Shown: positions 16,615-25,230 of the stretch, piece after piece | Layout of the letters: each line of letters begins with the position of its first letter | How positions within the stretch are numbered: the first letter of the stretch is position 1 | Origin: DASRHT01 sp035293765 | GTDB lineage: Bacteria > Chloroflexota > Ktedonobacteria > Ktedonobacterales > Ktedonobacteraceae | Direction of reading: 5' to 3' | DNA length: 64,000 bases | NCBI GenBank assembly: GCA_035293765.1 | Contig: DATGMF010000051.1 | Span: forward strand, 19,354 to 83,353 | Translations under genes and position numbers: made by a program | The notes under the pieces: model-generated | Seen by the model: only the letters and a program-made list of their open reading frames with translations | Databases searched by the model: none | What the model was told of the DNA's origin: nothing

Positions 16615-18396
16615 ATGCCGATCCCTCGTGTTTTTATAAGCCACTATACAACGGAGGAAACGCAGCAGAGCTTTCAGACTCTCACCAGGCTGATTGCTGA
16701 TCTGCGCTCGGCGGGGGCAGAGGTAGTCACAAACGGAGGACGAGGCTCCGAAGGACATTTTACCTATACGCTCAATCAGGAATTGCCAAAGTGCCAGTGG
16801 CTCCTCTTTATCCAGACGCCCGAAGCGCTTCATTCGTCAAAGGTGCAGGCGACCATCAATACTGCCATCCAGCTCGTCTCGCAGCAGCGTATGGAGGGCA
16901 TTATCCGGCTGGTTGCCAGTCCCGTGAATAGCCAGGATGTCCCATTGACCTGGTCCACATTTACCACTATCGATATTTCCCAGGATTACCCCCGCGCGCT
17001 TGAAAAACTGCTGCTGGCTCTGGGGCTTACAGGAGCAACCACCTACGCACGTTTGCAGGCTGCTCCTCCGCCTGCGTCTCCTTTTGCTATGCCACCAACC
17101 TATGACCGGCCTCCGGTTTCCTCTTCACGCTTCTCCTTCCTCGCACCGGTAACATCGTTCATAGAGGATATCAAAAGTGGGCGCTTAAACAGGCGCGAAC
17201 GCTTACTGGTAGTACTTCTGGCCGGCCTCTTGCTCATTACTATCCTTAGCACGACTCTTGTTGCAGTTTCACGCCCCTCAGGCCATTCAACGACTAATCG
17301 TTTAACAACCAACCAACCTGCAACTACAGTATTTGGTCACGCGTACTTTCTCAGTAGTCAACTCCCCACTGGCAACAACAGCCAGGGGCTTGATGATGAG
17401 CTCCAGGTGGATCTCTCCAATCTTCCACCCCCAGCCCACGGCAATAACTACTATGCATGGCTTCTGCCAGATAAAAAAAATTTTGACAATGGCAACACCA
17501 TACTGCTTGGGACAATTACTGTACAGGGAAATGCAGCCCATCTCAGGTATACCAATTCGTCTCAGAGCAATCTCTTGGCGAGCGGAAGCAGGTTGCTGGT
17601 GACGGAGGAGAGCGCGAATATAACTCCTGCTAATCCCTCTCCCGATAAAAAGGCTATGCGGTACTACGCGGAGCTCCCACAGGTTCCCAATCCTGCCGAT
17701 ACCGTCGATCATTATAGCGACCTTGATCATCTCAGACACTTATTAGTCAATGACCCCACCCTCCAGAACAACGCGCTCAATGGAGGCTTAGACGTCTGGT
17801 TTTTCCAGAACATGCAAAAAGTCCAGGCATGGGCAACTGCCGCTCAAAACGAAATAAATGTGATGAGCATGACAAAGGATACCAGGACTATGCGCTCGCT
17901 GCTGATACGCATCCTGCTCTATCTCGACAGCACAGCGCACGTACAGCAGGATGTCCCCGCCATTCCTTCAACAGTCCAATCTCCAACGGCCACAGATCAG
18001 CAGATGGCACGCATTGGCTTGCTCACCCTCCAACCCAACCAGCCGGTGCCAGGATATATCAACCATCTTGGCAAACACCTGAGTGCGCTGACCGCCTCGC
18101 CCTATTCGACTCAACAGCAGAGTGAGCTGGCGGCGAAAATCAATACTGCGCTTAATAGCATTAACAGCGATCTGCAGCAGGTAGAAAAAGATGCAAGCAA
18201 GCTCGTCCAGATGACCAACCAGCAATTGCTTGCTCCAGGGGCAGTTTCCACCTTAAACCACCTTGCCTTGCAGGCAACGAATGCATATATCGGTCAGATC
18301 GATCCTACAACGGGCAATCGGCAAAATGGGGCTGTCTGGGTGTATGACAATATCCAGCAACTCGCCACGTTCACCATCACAAAATATCCAGCCTGA
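16615..18396 (+). CDS. TIR domain - membrane helix - RskA-like ectodomain protein
   Basis: The protein has 593 residues from an ATG with AGGAGG 8 nt upstream. Residues 1-140 form a TIR-type domain: FISHYTTEET, SGLRSAGAEVV-like strand/helix order, CQWLLFIQTPEAL, then TIDISQDYPRALEKLLLALG. A Pro-rich linker follows. One membrane helix, VVLLAGLLLITILSTTLVAV, lies near 198-218. The first exported part (about 235-340) resembles the anti-sigma-K (RskA) C-terminal domain: LSNLPPPAHGNNYYAWLLPD, LGTITVQGNAAHLRY, SRLLVTEE. The rest (about 350-593) is helical and of unknown family. Where active TIR NADases carry Glu after SxW, this protein reads SSKVQATINTAI, so the catalytic Glu seems to be lost. It is a candidate one-pass receptor, divergent from the TerY-P-like triad. 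Confidence 0.75.
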   Translation: MPIPRVFISHYTTEETQQSFQTLTRLIADLRSAGAEVVTNGGRGSEGHFTYTLNQELPKCQWLLFIQTPEALHSSKVQATINTAIQLVSQQRMEGIIRLVASPVNSQDVPLTWSTFTTIDISQDYPRALEKLLLALGLTGATTYARLQAAPPPASPFAMPPTYDRPPVSSSRFSFLAPVTSFIEDIKSGRLNRRERLLVVLLAGLLLITILSTTLVAVSRPSGHSTTNRLTTNQPATTVFGHAYFLSSQLPTGNNSQGLDDELQVDLSNLPPPAHGNNYYAWLLPDKKNFDNGNTILLGTITVQGNAAHLRYTNSSQSNLLASGSRLLVTEESANITPANPSPDKKAMRYYAELPQVPNPADTVDHYSDLDHLRHLLVNDPTLQNNALNGGLDVWFFQNMQKVQAWATAAQNEINVMSMTKDTRTMRSLLIRILLYLDSTAHVQQDVPAIPSTVQSPTATDQQMARIGLLTLQPNQPVPGYINHLGKHLSALTASPYSTQQQSELAAKINTALNSINSDLQQVEKDASKLVQMTNQQLLAPGAVSTLNHLALQATNAYIGQIDPTTGNRQNGAVWVYDNIQQLATFTITKYPA

Positions 18397-18530
18397 GGCC
18401 GCTGCAACAGCGGTGATACGCTAGCCAGTCATACCACGGGAACGTGTGGTACAATGGGCCAGATCAGAACAAGTCCTGGCCTTTGTACCATATTTTTCTT
18501 TGCGTCACACACGACCAGAAAGGAGCTGCC

Positions 18531-19493
18531 ATGCGCATCGTCTCGCTGCTGGCAAGCGCAACGGAGATGATAGCAGAGCTGGGCTGCCTCGACCAGCTCG
18601 TCGGGCGTTCCCATGAATGCGACTATCCCCCAGAAATCTTGCCCCTGCCCCTGGTAAGCACCGTGCAAATTAACGTTGACACCAGCAGCAACCAGATAGA
18701 TGCTCAGATCAAACAGCTTGCTCGGGCCAAAAAGACTGCTGAGGATAATGCGTTAAAAGCGTTAAGCATCTACGCCATTAACGTTGAGCTGTTGCAAATA
18801 CTGCGGCCTGATATTATTTTCACGCAAACGCAGTGCGAAGTCTGTGCTGTAAGCGAGCAGGATGTAGCGCGGGCGCTGCAACAACTGACCGGTTTTCAGC
18901 CACGCATAGTCTCGCTCGCCCCGTACCAGCTTAGCGACGTCTGGGACGATGTGCTACGCGTCGGCAAAGCCCTGGACCGCTACGAACAGGCTCAGGAACT
19001 CGTTGGGCGTTACCGGCAACGCCTGGACCAACTGGCCGCCCGAACCGCTGCGTTGAGCCAGGGCAGCGATAAGCCTCGCGTGGCTGTGCTAGAATGGCTC
19101 GATCCCCTGATGGCTGCGGGCAACTGGACGCCGGAACTGATAGCATACGCAGGCGGCGAGGCGGCCTTTGGCGAGACCGGTCTACATTCTCCCTGGATCA
19201 CCTGGGAGGAGCTGCAAGCCGCCAATCCCGATGTGCTCGTCCTCGCCCCCTGCGGCTTCTCGCTTGAACGCACAATGATCGACGTGGCATTGTTACAGCA
19301 ACAGCCTGCGTGGCACACGTTACAGGCAGTACGCAATGGACGCGTCTACGCTATCGACGGCAATCACTATCTTAACCGCTCGGGACCGCGCCTGGTGGAG
19401 TCAGCAGAGCTGTTAGCATATGCGATATTTTCAGTATCCTCAAGCGGATCGAGCCTCTACGAGCCCCCGCCGCATTCCCTGAGAGCAGTATAG
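18531..19493 (+). CDS. Cobalamin-binding / BtuF-like substrate-binding protein
   Basis: The protein has 320 residues and the class III periplasmic-binding-protein fold of BtuF and FepB relatives. It begins MRIVSLLASATEMIAELGCLDQLVGRSHECDYPPE and later shows the TQTQCEVCAVS block, SLAPYQLSDVWDDVLRVG and GHxLxxSGPRLVE-like NHYLNRSGPRLVESAELLAYAIF. There is no signal peptide, unlike BtuF, and no permease or ATPase gene is nearby. Similar stand-alone cytosolic proteins are annotated as cobalamin-binding, but their role is not established. AAAGGAG precedes the ATG at 18531. A bidirectional terminator follows. Confidence 0.8.
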   Translation: MRIVSLLASATEMIAELGCLDQLVGRSHECDYPPEILPLPLVSTVQINVDTSSNQIDAQIKQLARAKKTAEDNALKALSIYAINVELLQILRPDIIFTQTQCEVCAVSEQDVARALQQLTGFQPRIVSLAPYQLSDVWDDVLRVGKALDRYEQAQELVGRYRQRLDQLAARTAALSQGSDKPRVAVLEWLDPLMAAGNWTPELIAYAGGEAAFGETGLHSPWITWEELQAANPDVLVLAPCGFSLERTMIDVALLQQQPAWHTLQAVRNGRVYAIDGNHYLNRSGPRLVESAELLAYAIFSVSSSGSSLYEPPPHSLRAV

Positions 19494-19537
19494 ACATTAT
19501 GAGCTACTGCGTCAAGTGGAGCGCAATAAGACAACAT

Positions 19538-19573
19538 AAAAACCTCTATTCATCGATTACGAATAGAGGTTTT
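19538..19573. terminator. Bidirectional terminator
   Basis: AAAACCTCTATTC pairs with GAATAGAGGTTTT across a 9-nt loop. The A-run on one side and T-run on the other make it work in both directions, between the convergent genes at 18531 and 19601. Confidence 0.88.
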
Positions 19574-19600
19574 CTGGCAAAAATGCCTGATATTGGTAAA

Positions 19601-19855
19601 TTATTCCCTGTTCGCTTTTGGCGCCAACGCCCAGAACAGCAGGCCGACGATGATAAAAAAGAACAGCAGCATGAAACTCATCACGGGATTGACAACGCCG
19701 CTCACAGGCCACTGAAAGATAGCAGCGCAAGCGAGGAAGAGTAGCCAGAGAGCTCCTAGCCCGGGAATAATATATAGCCAGTTGAAGCGCGCACGGGGAT
19801 CAGCCTCTCGCGACTCGCCCGCCGCATATTCAAGGTCGCTGTCGAGTGGTTTCAT
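19601..19855 (-). CDS. Small two-helix membrane protein, unknown
   Basis: The protein has 84 residues. It has a charged N-terminus (MKPLDSDLEYAAGESREADP) and two membrane helices: WLYIIPGLGALWLLFLACAA, then MSFMLLFFFIIVGLLFWALA. It ends in KANRE. GAGGAAAGG sits in front of the ATG, and it has its own side of a bidirectional terminator, so it is probably expressed. I do not recognise a family. Confidence 0.7.
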   Translation of the reverse strand: MKPLDSDLEYAAGESREADPRARFNWLYIIPGLGALWLLFLACAAIFQWPVSGVVNPVMSFMLLFFFIIVGLLFWALAPKANRE

Positions 19856-20025
19856 AAATACCTTTCCTCACGATCATTGTTGCTTCTACGCTTAGCATAT
19901 AGCTAGATGAAGGTAGGCTATCTGATCGAGAGCCTACCTGTTTTCCATCCTATTATAGTCCTTACTTTCCACGAACGCAACCGCAACCGCAACCCGCTCA
20001 AATGGGCATGATCATAGCCTGAGCG

Positions 20026-20247
20026 TTAAGCAACGGAATGTTTCGTGAAAAAAGACTGAATGTTAGCTACCGAACGCGCTGAGGAATCCTGGGGGTTGGC
20101 AATAGAGGAAGGGGAACGAAAGGCATTAAGGAAGCGACGCAATTCCAGAGCGGTAATCTGATACATCTGACCATCGCTATCCGCGGATATCTGACCATCA
20201 GCAATCGCGCTACAAAGATCTGCAAATGTCGGGATATGCTCTGACAT
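20026..20247 (-). CDS. Small protein, possibly excisionase-like HTH
   Basis: The protein has 73 residues from an ATG preceded by GGGAGG. The segment IPTFADLCSAIADGQISADSDGQMYQITALELRRFL has the helix-helix-wing order of small excisionase/MerR-type DNA-binding modules, with Y-x-I followed by a final helix. The tail is polar and Ser-rich. No recombinase or prophage gene is adjacent. The similarity is by pattern only, and the function is unknown. Confidence 0.55.
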   Translation of the reverse strand: MSEHIPTFADLCSAIADGQISADSDGQMYQITALELRRFLNAFRSPSSIANPQDSSARSVANIQSFFTKHSVA

Positions 20248-20372
20248 AAGAACCTCCCTACGAAATATAGCGGCACAGCAACGTATCGTCTCGATCAACG
20301 ACAGATTTTTTACTAATCTGTACCAAATTACACGTATCTGCGCCCATCCTGGTTTCAAATATCTTTGCTATG

Positions 20373-20439
20373 CAGACGGCCAACGCTGCTCACGCGCTTG
20401 TAGCTCCCCGATTTATCGTGGGGGCGCTCAGGCCGTCTG
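20373..20439 (-). repeat. Structured palindromic repeat, copy R3
   Basis: The outer stem CAGACGGCC (20373-20381) pairs perfectly over 9 bp with GGCCGTCTG (20431-20439). On the minus strand the interior runs TGAGC, the core (CCCACGATAAATCGGGGAG) and a tail ending GCGTT, nearly identical to R1. The outer stem is unrelated to that of R1. It lies between rimM and the small gene at 20026. Confidence 0.8.
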
Positions 20440-20506
20440 AAATGAATACCCTACTATTGAAAACACAGAACTCACCTACTTTATTTCATCTGTCAGACCC
20501 TACGCG

Positions 20507-21067
20507 CTATTCTCCTCTCTCTGATGGCTCAACGACCAGCGCCTCGTCGTCTAAAAGCCCCTTCATGGGATCAATATAGATGATACGACGGATGAGGTCA
20601 ATCTGCTTGACCACCTCTTTGATCGCGGGGATAAGAATTTGCTGACCATCCTGCGCCCTGACCACATAGACATCATTGCTGCCCGTAACGATAATATCCA
20701 CGACGGCGCCAACGTCCCGCTCATCAAGCGTTATCACGCGCAAGCCAAGAATATCATGCTGATAATATGTATCGGGCGGCAGCTCTGCTAGCTGGCTTAG
20801 CGGGATGCATGCATCACAGTTGCGGAGAGTTTCGGCGGTGGTGGCATCGTCAACGCCTGCAAGCTTGAGCAACACCATCGTCCCCTTATAGGGGCGCACC
20901 CCTTCAATGGCATAGCGCCTGTAATTGGGAGTAAGATAAACGCTCTCCAGCCGTGAGAAGCGGTCCGGTACATCGCTTAAAGAAAACGTCTTCAATTCGC
21001 CCCGAATGCCAAAAGGGGCCACTATTTTACCGATAGTAGCCCATTCTGTTTTATCTTGCTCTGGCAT
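20507..21067 (-). CDS. rimM: 16S rRNA processing protein RimM
   Basis: The protein has 186 residues. It has the N-terminal RimM barrel with IGKIVAPFGIRGELKTF and a C-terminal PRC-type barrel with DILGLRVITLDERDVGAVVDI and ILIPAIKEVVKQIDLIRRIIYIDPMKGLLDD. RimM binds ribosomal protein S19 and assists maturation of the 30S head. It is the last gene of an rpsP-khpA-rimM operon, the standard bacterial arrangement; trmD is not adjacent downstream, where a repeat element and an unrelated small gene are found. Confidence 0.95.
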   Translation of the reverse strand: MPEQDKTEWATIGKIVAPFGIRGELKTFSLSDVPDRFSRLESVYLTPNYRRYAIEGVRPYKGTMVLLKLAGVDDATTAETLRNCDACIPLSQLAELPPDTYYQHDILGLRVITLDERDVGAVVDIIVTGSNDVYVVRAQDGQQILIPAIKEVVKQIDLIRRIIYIDPMKGLLDDEALVVEPSERGE

Positions 21068-21147
21068 AATCTGTCTCTACCGCTACTCTCTGCATAATAT
21101 GAGAGATATCATGCAGCCTCAGAACGCACCCGCCCCAACGACCTGAC

Positions 21148-21378
21148 TTAGACGATCTCCAGCGAGGTGTGGCGGCCTTCGCGGGTGCCCCCCGCGCGCA
21201 GCAGCGTGCGCATAGCTTTGGCAACGCGCCCCTGACGACCAATGACCTTACCAAAATCATCCGCAGCCACATGCAGTTCGAGAACCAGCGCGTTACGATC
21301 ATTACGGACTTCCCGCACCTGTACAGCGGAAGGGTCGTCCACCAGTGACTGAGCAACGTACTCAATGAGTTTACGCAT
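21148..21378 (-). CDS. khpA: KH-domain RNA-binding protein KhpA
   Basis: The protein has 76 residues and consists of one KH domain. It starts MRKLIEYVAQSLVDDPSAV and carries the RNA-binding GxxG loop in DDFGKVIGRQGRVAKAMRTLL. KhpA, usually with KhpB, binds small and messenger RNAs and affects cell-size control in Gram-positive bacteria. It sits 26 bp after rpsP and 80 bp before rimM in the conserved order. The C-terminus is short and basic. Confidence 0.93.
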   Translation of the reverse strand: MRKLIEYVAQSLVDDPSAVQVREVRNDRNALVLELHVAADDFGKVIGRQGRVAKAMRTLLRAGGTREGRHTSLEIV

Positions 21379-21404
21379 CTCTCAACCTTACACTTTAGCT
21401 ATTT

Positions 21405-21701
21405 TTACTGGCCTGGCTGAGCCTGATTGGCGTTGGCCGTCTTCATCTGGTCGAAACGCTCCAGAATGCCCACACGCTTGAGCAGCGACGCCACCGAATC
21501 GGTCGGCTGCGCGCCATTCTTCAGCCACGCCAGGGCCTTCTCCTCATCAATGTGGATTGCGGATGGCTCAACTCGCGGATTATACCAACCAATATTCTCA
21601 ATAATGCGACCGTCGCGGGGGGAGCGCGCGTCCGCCACCACGACACGATAGCTAGGGGCTTTCTTCATGCCCGTCCGTTTTAAGCGAATCTTAACAGCCA
21701 T
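21405..21701 (-). CDS. rpsP: 30S ribosomal protein S16
   Basis: The protein has 98 residues. The diagnostic start MAVKIRLKRTGMKKAPSYR is followed by VVADARSPRDGRIIENIGWYNP and the ALAWLKNGAQPTDSVASLL block. The tail after LERFDQM is a Gln/Asn/Ala-rich extension. It is the first gene of the operon with khpA and rimM. The 220 bp upstream (21702-21923) is a probable promoter and leader; it contains a modest AGGTGAG Shine-Dalgarno but no structure I can name. Confidence 0.97.
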   Translation of the reverse strand: MAVKIRLKRTGMKKAPSYRVVVADARSPRDGRIIENIGWYNPRVEPSAIHIDEEKALAWLKNGAQPTDSVASLLKRVGILERFDQMKTANANQAQPGQ

Positions 21702-21923
21702 AATTTCTTACATCTCACCTCTTCCCCAATCAAGGGGGTCTATATCTTCGCAGCGCCACGTTCGAGAGCGGCGCTCACCTGCACCCACATAAAGCCATCG
21801 GGCTTCTATAGAATACACAGCACCAGACCGTGCCCCTGAACTTAGGCGACACTAGAATAGCATGGAGCATAAAAATTGTCAATCTTCGCCGGCGGATTAT
21901 CCTTCACCAATGCCCTTATCTTT

Positions 21924-23486
21924 CTAAGATTGAGCGGATTCAGCAGAGAAGGGTAAGCTCACGTAAAAAATAGATCCCTGCCCCTTTTCACTTTCTACCC
22001 ATATACGCCCTTGATGCTGCTTGACTATCTCTGAAGCAATATATAATCCCATCCCCAGGCCAGGAAATGTGCTTTCATCCTCCCCGCTTACACGGAAGAA
22101 ACGTTCAAACACTTTTGTATGATTTTCTGCCGCAATGCCAATGCCAAAATCCTGTATCGCTATGATAGCGTTATCAGCATCTTCAGAAAGCGTAATGATG
22201 ACCTTTTCTGCATCTGGCGAGTATTTGATAGCATTGGTTAGCAAATTACTGATCACATCGCTCATACGCTCTTGATCTATTTCTATTTCCCTGCGCAGCT
22301 CTCCTTTCACCAGAAGTTGATGATGACGGGCAACTTCCTGCATCTCCCTCACCGCCTCCTGTATGCACTCCGTTAGATCGCTGCGATTTTTTGCCAGCAC
22401 AAATTTTCCTGACTGGATGCGGGTAAGCGTGAGCATCTCACGAATAAGGTTCATCATTTTCTTATGCTGCTTCTCAATCCTGTCAAGCAACCGCTGATAG
22501 TGCCTATCCCCGCGCTTCTCTACCTCTTTTTGCAACATCTGGATAAAGACCTTCTGGCTGGTGAGAGGCGTTTTTAGCTCATGACTTGCCGCATCAATAA
22601 AATCATCTTTAATTCTTTCTAGCCGCTTTTGCTCGGTGATATCACGCGTAATATCTGAAGCTCCAACAACTTTTCCTGCCGCATCTTTCAGCGGAGAAAC
22701 GGTTACCGAGACATCCAAGATTCTCCCATCCTTTGTAATGCGCCGCGTCTCATAGTGTTCAACCCGCAGCCCGGCTCGGAGCCGGCCCATCACATAGGGA
22801 AAATCATCTTTTTTCTCTGGAGGCATCAGCGTTGACACCGGTTGTCCGATGATTTCCTCCGGGGTATAGCCATACAATCGCTCAGCCCCGCGATTCCAGC
22901 TCGTGATCGTGCCATCTAATGTCTTACTCAAAATCGCGTCATCAGCCGATTCGACAATAGCGGCCAACATATTCTTCGTCTGTTCGGCAGTATTGCGCTC
23001 GGTGATATTGCGGCCTATGGCTGAAGCTCCGATGATCGCGCCGCTCAAGTCTCGGATAGGAGAAACTGTCACCGACATATCCAGCACTGTCCCATCTTTT
23101 CGCACGCGTTTTGTTTCAAAATGATCGACCTTCTCACCTCTACGCACCTTATCCATAATAAAGTAAAACTCTTCCACATTGTCCTGAGGGAAGATAGTAA
23201 AAACGGACTTCCCTATCACTTCCTCCGCTGTATAGCCATAGATCCGTTCAGCGCCTTTATTCCAGCTTGTGATCGTGCCATCAAGCTTTTTGCCGAGGAC
23301 CGCATCATCCGATGACTCGACTATAGCAGCCCAGTGAAAGAGCAGCTCAATGAGCCGTTGCAGGTCGCCCATACTTTGTGATGATGTAGCGTCGGTTTGT
23401 ACATCTAGCGATGATACCTTTTCCTGTGTCATCTCACTCAAAGATGAGAGAGGATTAACAAATGATGTTGGTGTTACCTTCTCCAT
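21924..23486 (-). CDS. Sensor histidine kinase with two PAS domains
   Basis: The protein has 520 residues, with no membrane helix and no signal peptide. Two near-repeat PAS-PAC modules (about 50-165 and 168-285) each contain an ILxKxLDGTITSWN motif and GYTxEEVIG, with conserved tails (DMSVTVSPIRD; DVSVTVSPLKD). The HisKA domain carries the phospho-acceptor in DAASHELKTPLTS (about residue 300). The HATPase domain shows NLLTNAIKYSP (N box), DFGIGI (G1), FERFFRV (F box) and GLGMGLYIASEIV (G2). It senses a cytoplasmic or redox-type signal through PAS. No response regulator is next to it, so its partner is elsewhere. The PAS duplication looks recent. AGGGAAGG precedes the ATG. Confidence 0.92.
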   Translation of the reverse strand: MEKVTPTSFVNPLSSLSEMTQEKVSSLDVQTDATSSQSMGDLQRLIELLFHWAAIVESSDDAVLGKKLDGTITSWNKGAERIYGYTAEEVIGKSVFTIFPQDNVEEFYFIMDKVRRGEKVDHFETKRVRKDGTVLDMSVTVSPIRDLSGAIIGASAIGRNITERNTAEQTKNMLAAIVESADDAILSKTLDGTITSWNRGAERLYGYTPEEIIGQPVSTLMPPEKKDDFPYVMGRLRAGLRVEHYETRRITKDGRILDVSVTVSPLKDAAGKVVGASDITRDITEQKRLERIKDDFIDAASHELKTPLTSQKVFIQMLQKEVEKRGDRHYQRLLDRIEKQHKKMMNLIREMLTLTRIQSGKFVLAKNRSDLTECIQEAVREMQEVARHHQLLVKGELRREIEIDQERMSDVISNLLTNAIKYSPDAEKVIITLSEDADNAIIAIQDFGIGIAAENHTKVFERFFRVSGEDESTFPGLGMGLYIASEIVKQHQGRIWVESEKGQGSIFYVSLPFSAESAQS

Positions 23487-23743
23487 CAGGTGGCCTTCCC
23501 TCGTAGCACTTTCCGTTTTTTATATAATCACTTATGCCCGTTATTTTTAATACGTTCTACTTCTTTCTCAGGTCTCTAGCAAATTTTGCAAGGACCGAAA
23601 CAGAGACACCTTTTTTCGCCTCGCCAGAGTGAGCTATAACATTCCCCACATATATAGTAAGATATACCTATAGCTCTGACTATGACGCAAAGCGATGGAA
23701 ATCAGGGAAAAAGCTATTCTTTAATATGCAGAAGGATCGTTAT

Positions 23744-25195
23744 ATGCGCCGTACCAAAATCGTATGCACTATAGGGCCTGCTACCAGCAGCGAGGAGCGG
23801 CTTGAGCAATTAATGCGGGCCGGCATGAATGTTGCGCGCCTCAACTTCTCGCATGGAACGCAGCAGGAACACGCCACTGTGATCGAACGGATACGCCGGA
23901 TTGCCGCCCGTCTTGATTACCCGGTAGCCATTCTACAGGATTTGCAGGGACCCAAAATTCGTACCGGCCCCTTACAGGGCCAGCAACCCGTGACGCTGCT
24001 GGATAACGCCCAGATTACCATCACAACCCGTGATGTGATGGGAAACGCCGAGACAATCTCTACCACCTATAAGCTGCTCCCCCAGGATGTCAGGCCCGGC
24101 GACCGCATCCTGCTCAACGATGGCTTGCTCGAATTGCGCGTGCTGGACAAGAGCGCAACCGACATACGCTGTCAGGTGGTGCATGGCGGCGTATTGGGAG
24201 AGCACAAAGGCATCAATTTGCCAGGCGTCGCCGTAAGCTCGCCCGCACTTACCGAAAAAGACCGCGACGACCTGCGCTTCGGCGTCATGCATGACGTGGA
24301 TTATGTCGCGCTCAGCTTTGTACGCAAGCCGGAAGATATCCTTGAAGCCAAACGCTATATTCACGAGCTGCAATCAGAGCATCACAAGGAGCCAAAGAAA
24401 CCTCTCATTCCTATCCCCTTAATCGCCAAACTAGAGAAGCCGGAGGCGATAGCCCATCTGGATGATATTCTCGAAGTTACCGACGGCGTGATGATCGCAC
24501 GCGGCGACCTGGGAGTAGAGATGCCCCCTGAGAAGGTGCCGCTGATCCAGAAACACATCATCGCCAGGTGCAACGAACTGGGCCTGCCCGTGATTACTGC
24601 TACGCAGATGTTAGAGTCGATGGTAACGAACCCGCGTCCCACCAGGGCGGAGGTCAACGATGTGTCAAACGCCGTGCTCGATCAGACCGACTCAGTGATG
24701 TTGAGCGCGGAAACGGCTTCGGGCGCTTATCCGATTGAAGCCGTTGAAATGATGGTGCGCATCGCGCTGGAAACTGAAGCAGGCAATCGAACCGCTCAGC
24801 CGCCCAAACACCAGCGCCTTACGCAAGCGCGCGCCGTAAGCCGGGCAGTTCGTACGCTTTCAGAGGAGGCCAGCGTCAAAGCCATCGTTGTTTTTACGCG
24901 CACCGGCAACTCGGCCCATCTGATCTCCAAAGATCGCCCACGCGTTCCCATCCTGGCCTACACTCCCTGGGAGGGCATCAGGCGTCAACTGGCCCTCTGG
25001 TGGGGCGTCTGGCCTCACTGTATCGAGCTGCGAGGCACAACGGAGGCGCTGATCGAGGAGGTCGAGCGGCGGCTCGTCGAGGATCACCTGATGCAACATG
25101 GCGATTATGTTGTAATTATGGGAGGGCTACCCGTTGCAAGCTGGGCGCGTACTAATTTTGTGAAGCTTCATCGCATTAAAGCAGAAGAAGAGTAG
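23744..25195 (+). CDS. pyk: Pyruvate kinase
   Basis: The protein has 483 residues. It catalyses the last glycolytic step, PEP + ADP to pyruvate + ATP. Clear motifs are MRRTKIVCTIGPATSS, NVARLNFSHGT, DLQGPKIRTGP, LIAKLEKPEAI (active-site Lys region), MIARGDLGVEMP and TATQMLESMVTNPRPTRAEVND. The C-terminal regulatory domain ends KLHRIKAEEE. The start at 23744 is preferred because GAAGGA lies 7 nt upstream and the protein then begins as in its relatives; an ATG at 23726 would add six residues. The TPR gene follows 35 bp later in the same direction and may be co-transcribed. Confidence 0.95.
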   Translation: MRRTKIVCTIGPATSSEERLEQLMRAGMNVARLNFSHGTQQEHATVIERIRRIAARLDYPVAILQDLQGPKIRTGPLQGQQPVTLLDNAQITITTRDVMGNAETISTTYKLLPQDVRPGDRILLNDGLLELRVLDKSATDIRCQVVHGGVLGEHKGINLPGVAVSSPALTEKDRDDLRFGVMHDVDYVALSFVRKPEDILEAKRYIHELQSEHHKEPKKPLIPIPLIAKLEKPEAIAHLDDILEVTDGVMIARGDLGVEMPPEKVPLIQKHIIARCNELGLPVITATQMLESMVTNPRPTRAEVNDVSNAVLDQTDSVMLSAETASGAYPIEAVEMMVRIALETEAGNRTAQPPKHQRLTQARAVSRAVRTLSEEASVKAIVVFTRTGNSAHLISKDRPRVPILAYTPWEGIRRQLALWWGVWPHCIELRGTTEALIEEVERRLVEDHLMQHGDYVVIMGGLPVASWARTNFVKLHRIKAEEE

Positions 25196-25230
25196 CGGAC
25201 AACTTATCTAGGAAGAAAGGGAGCACACTG

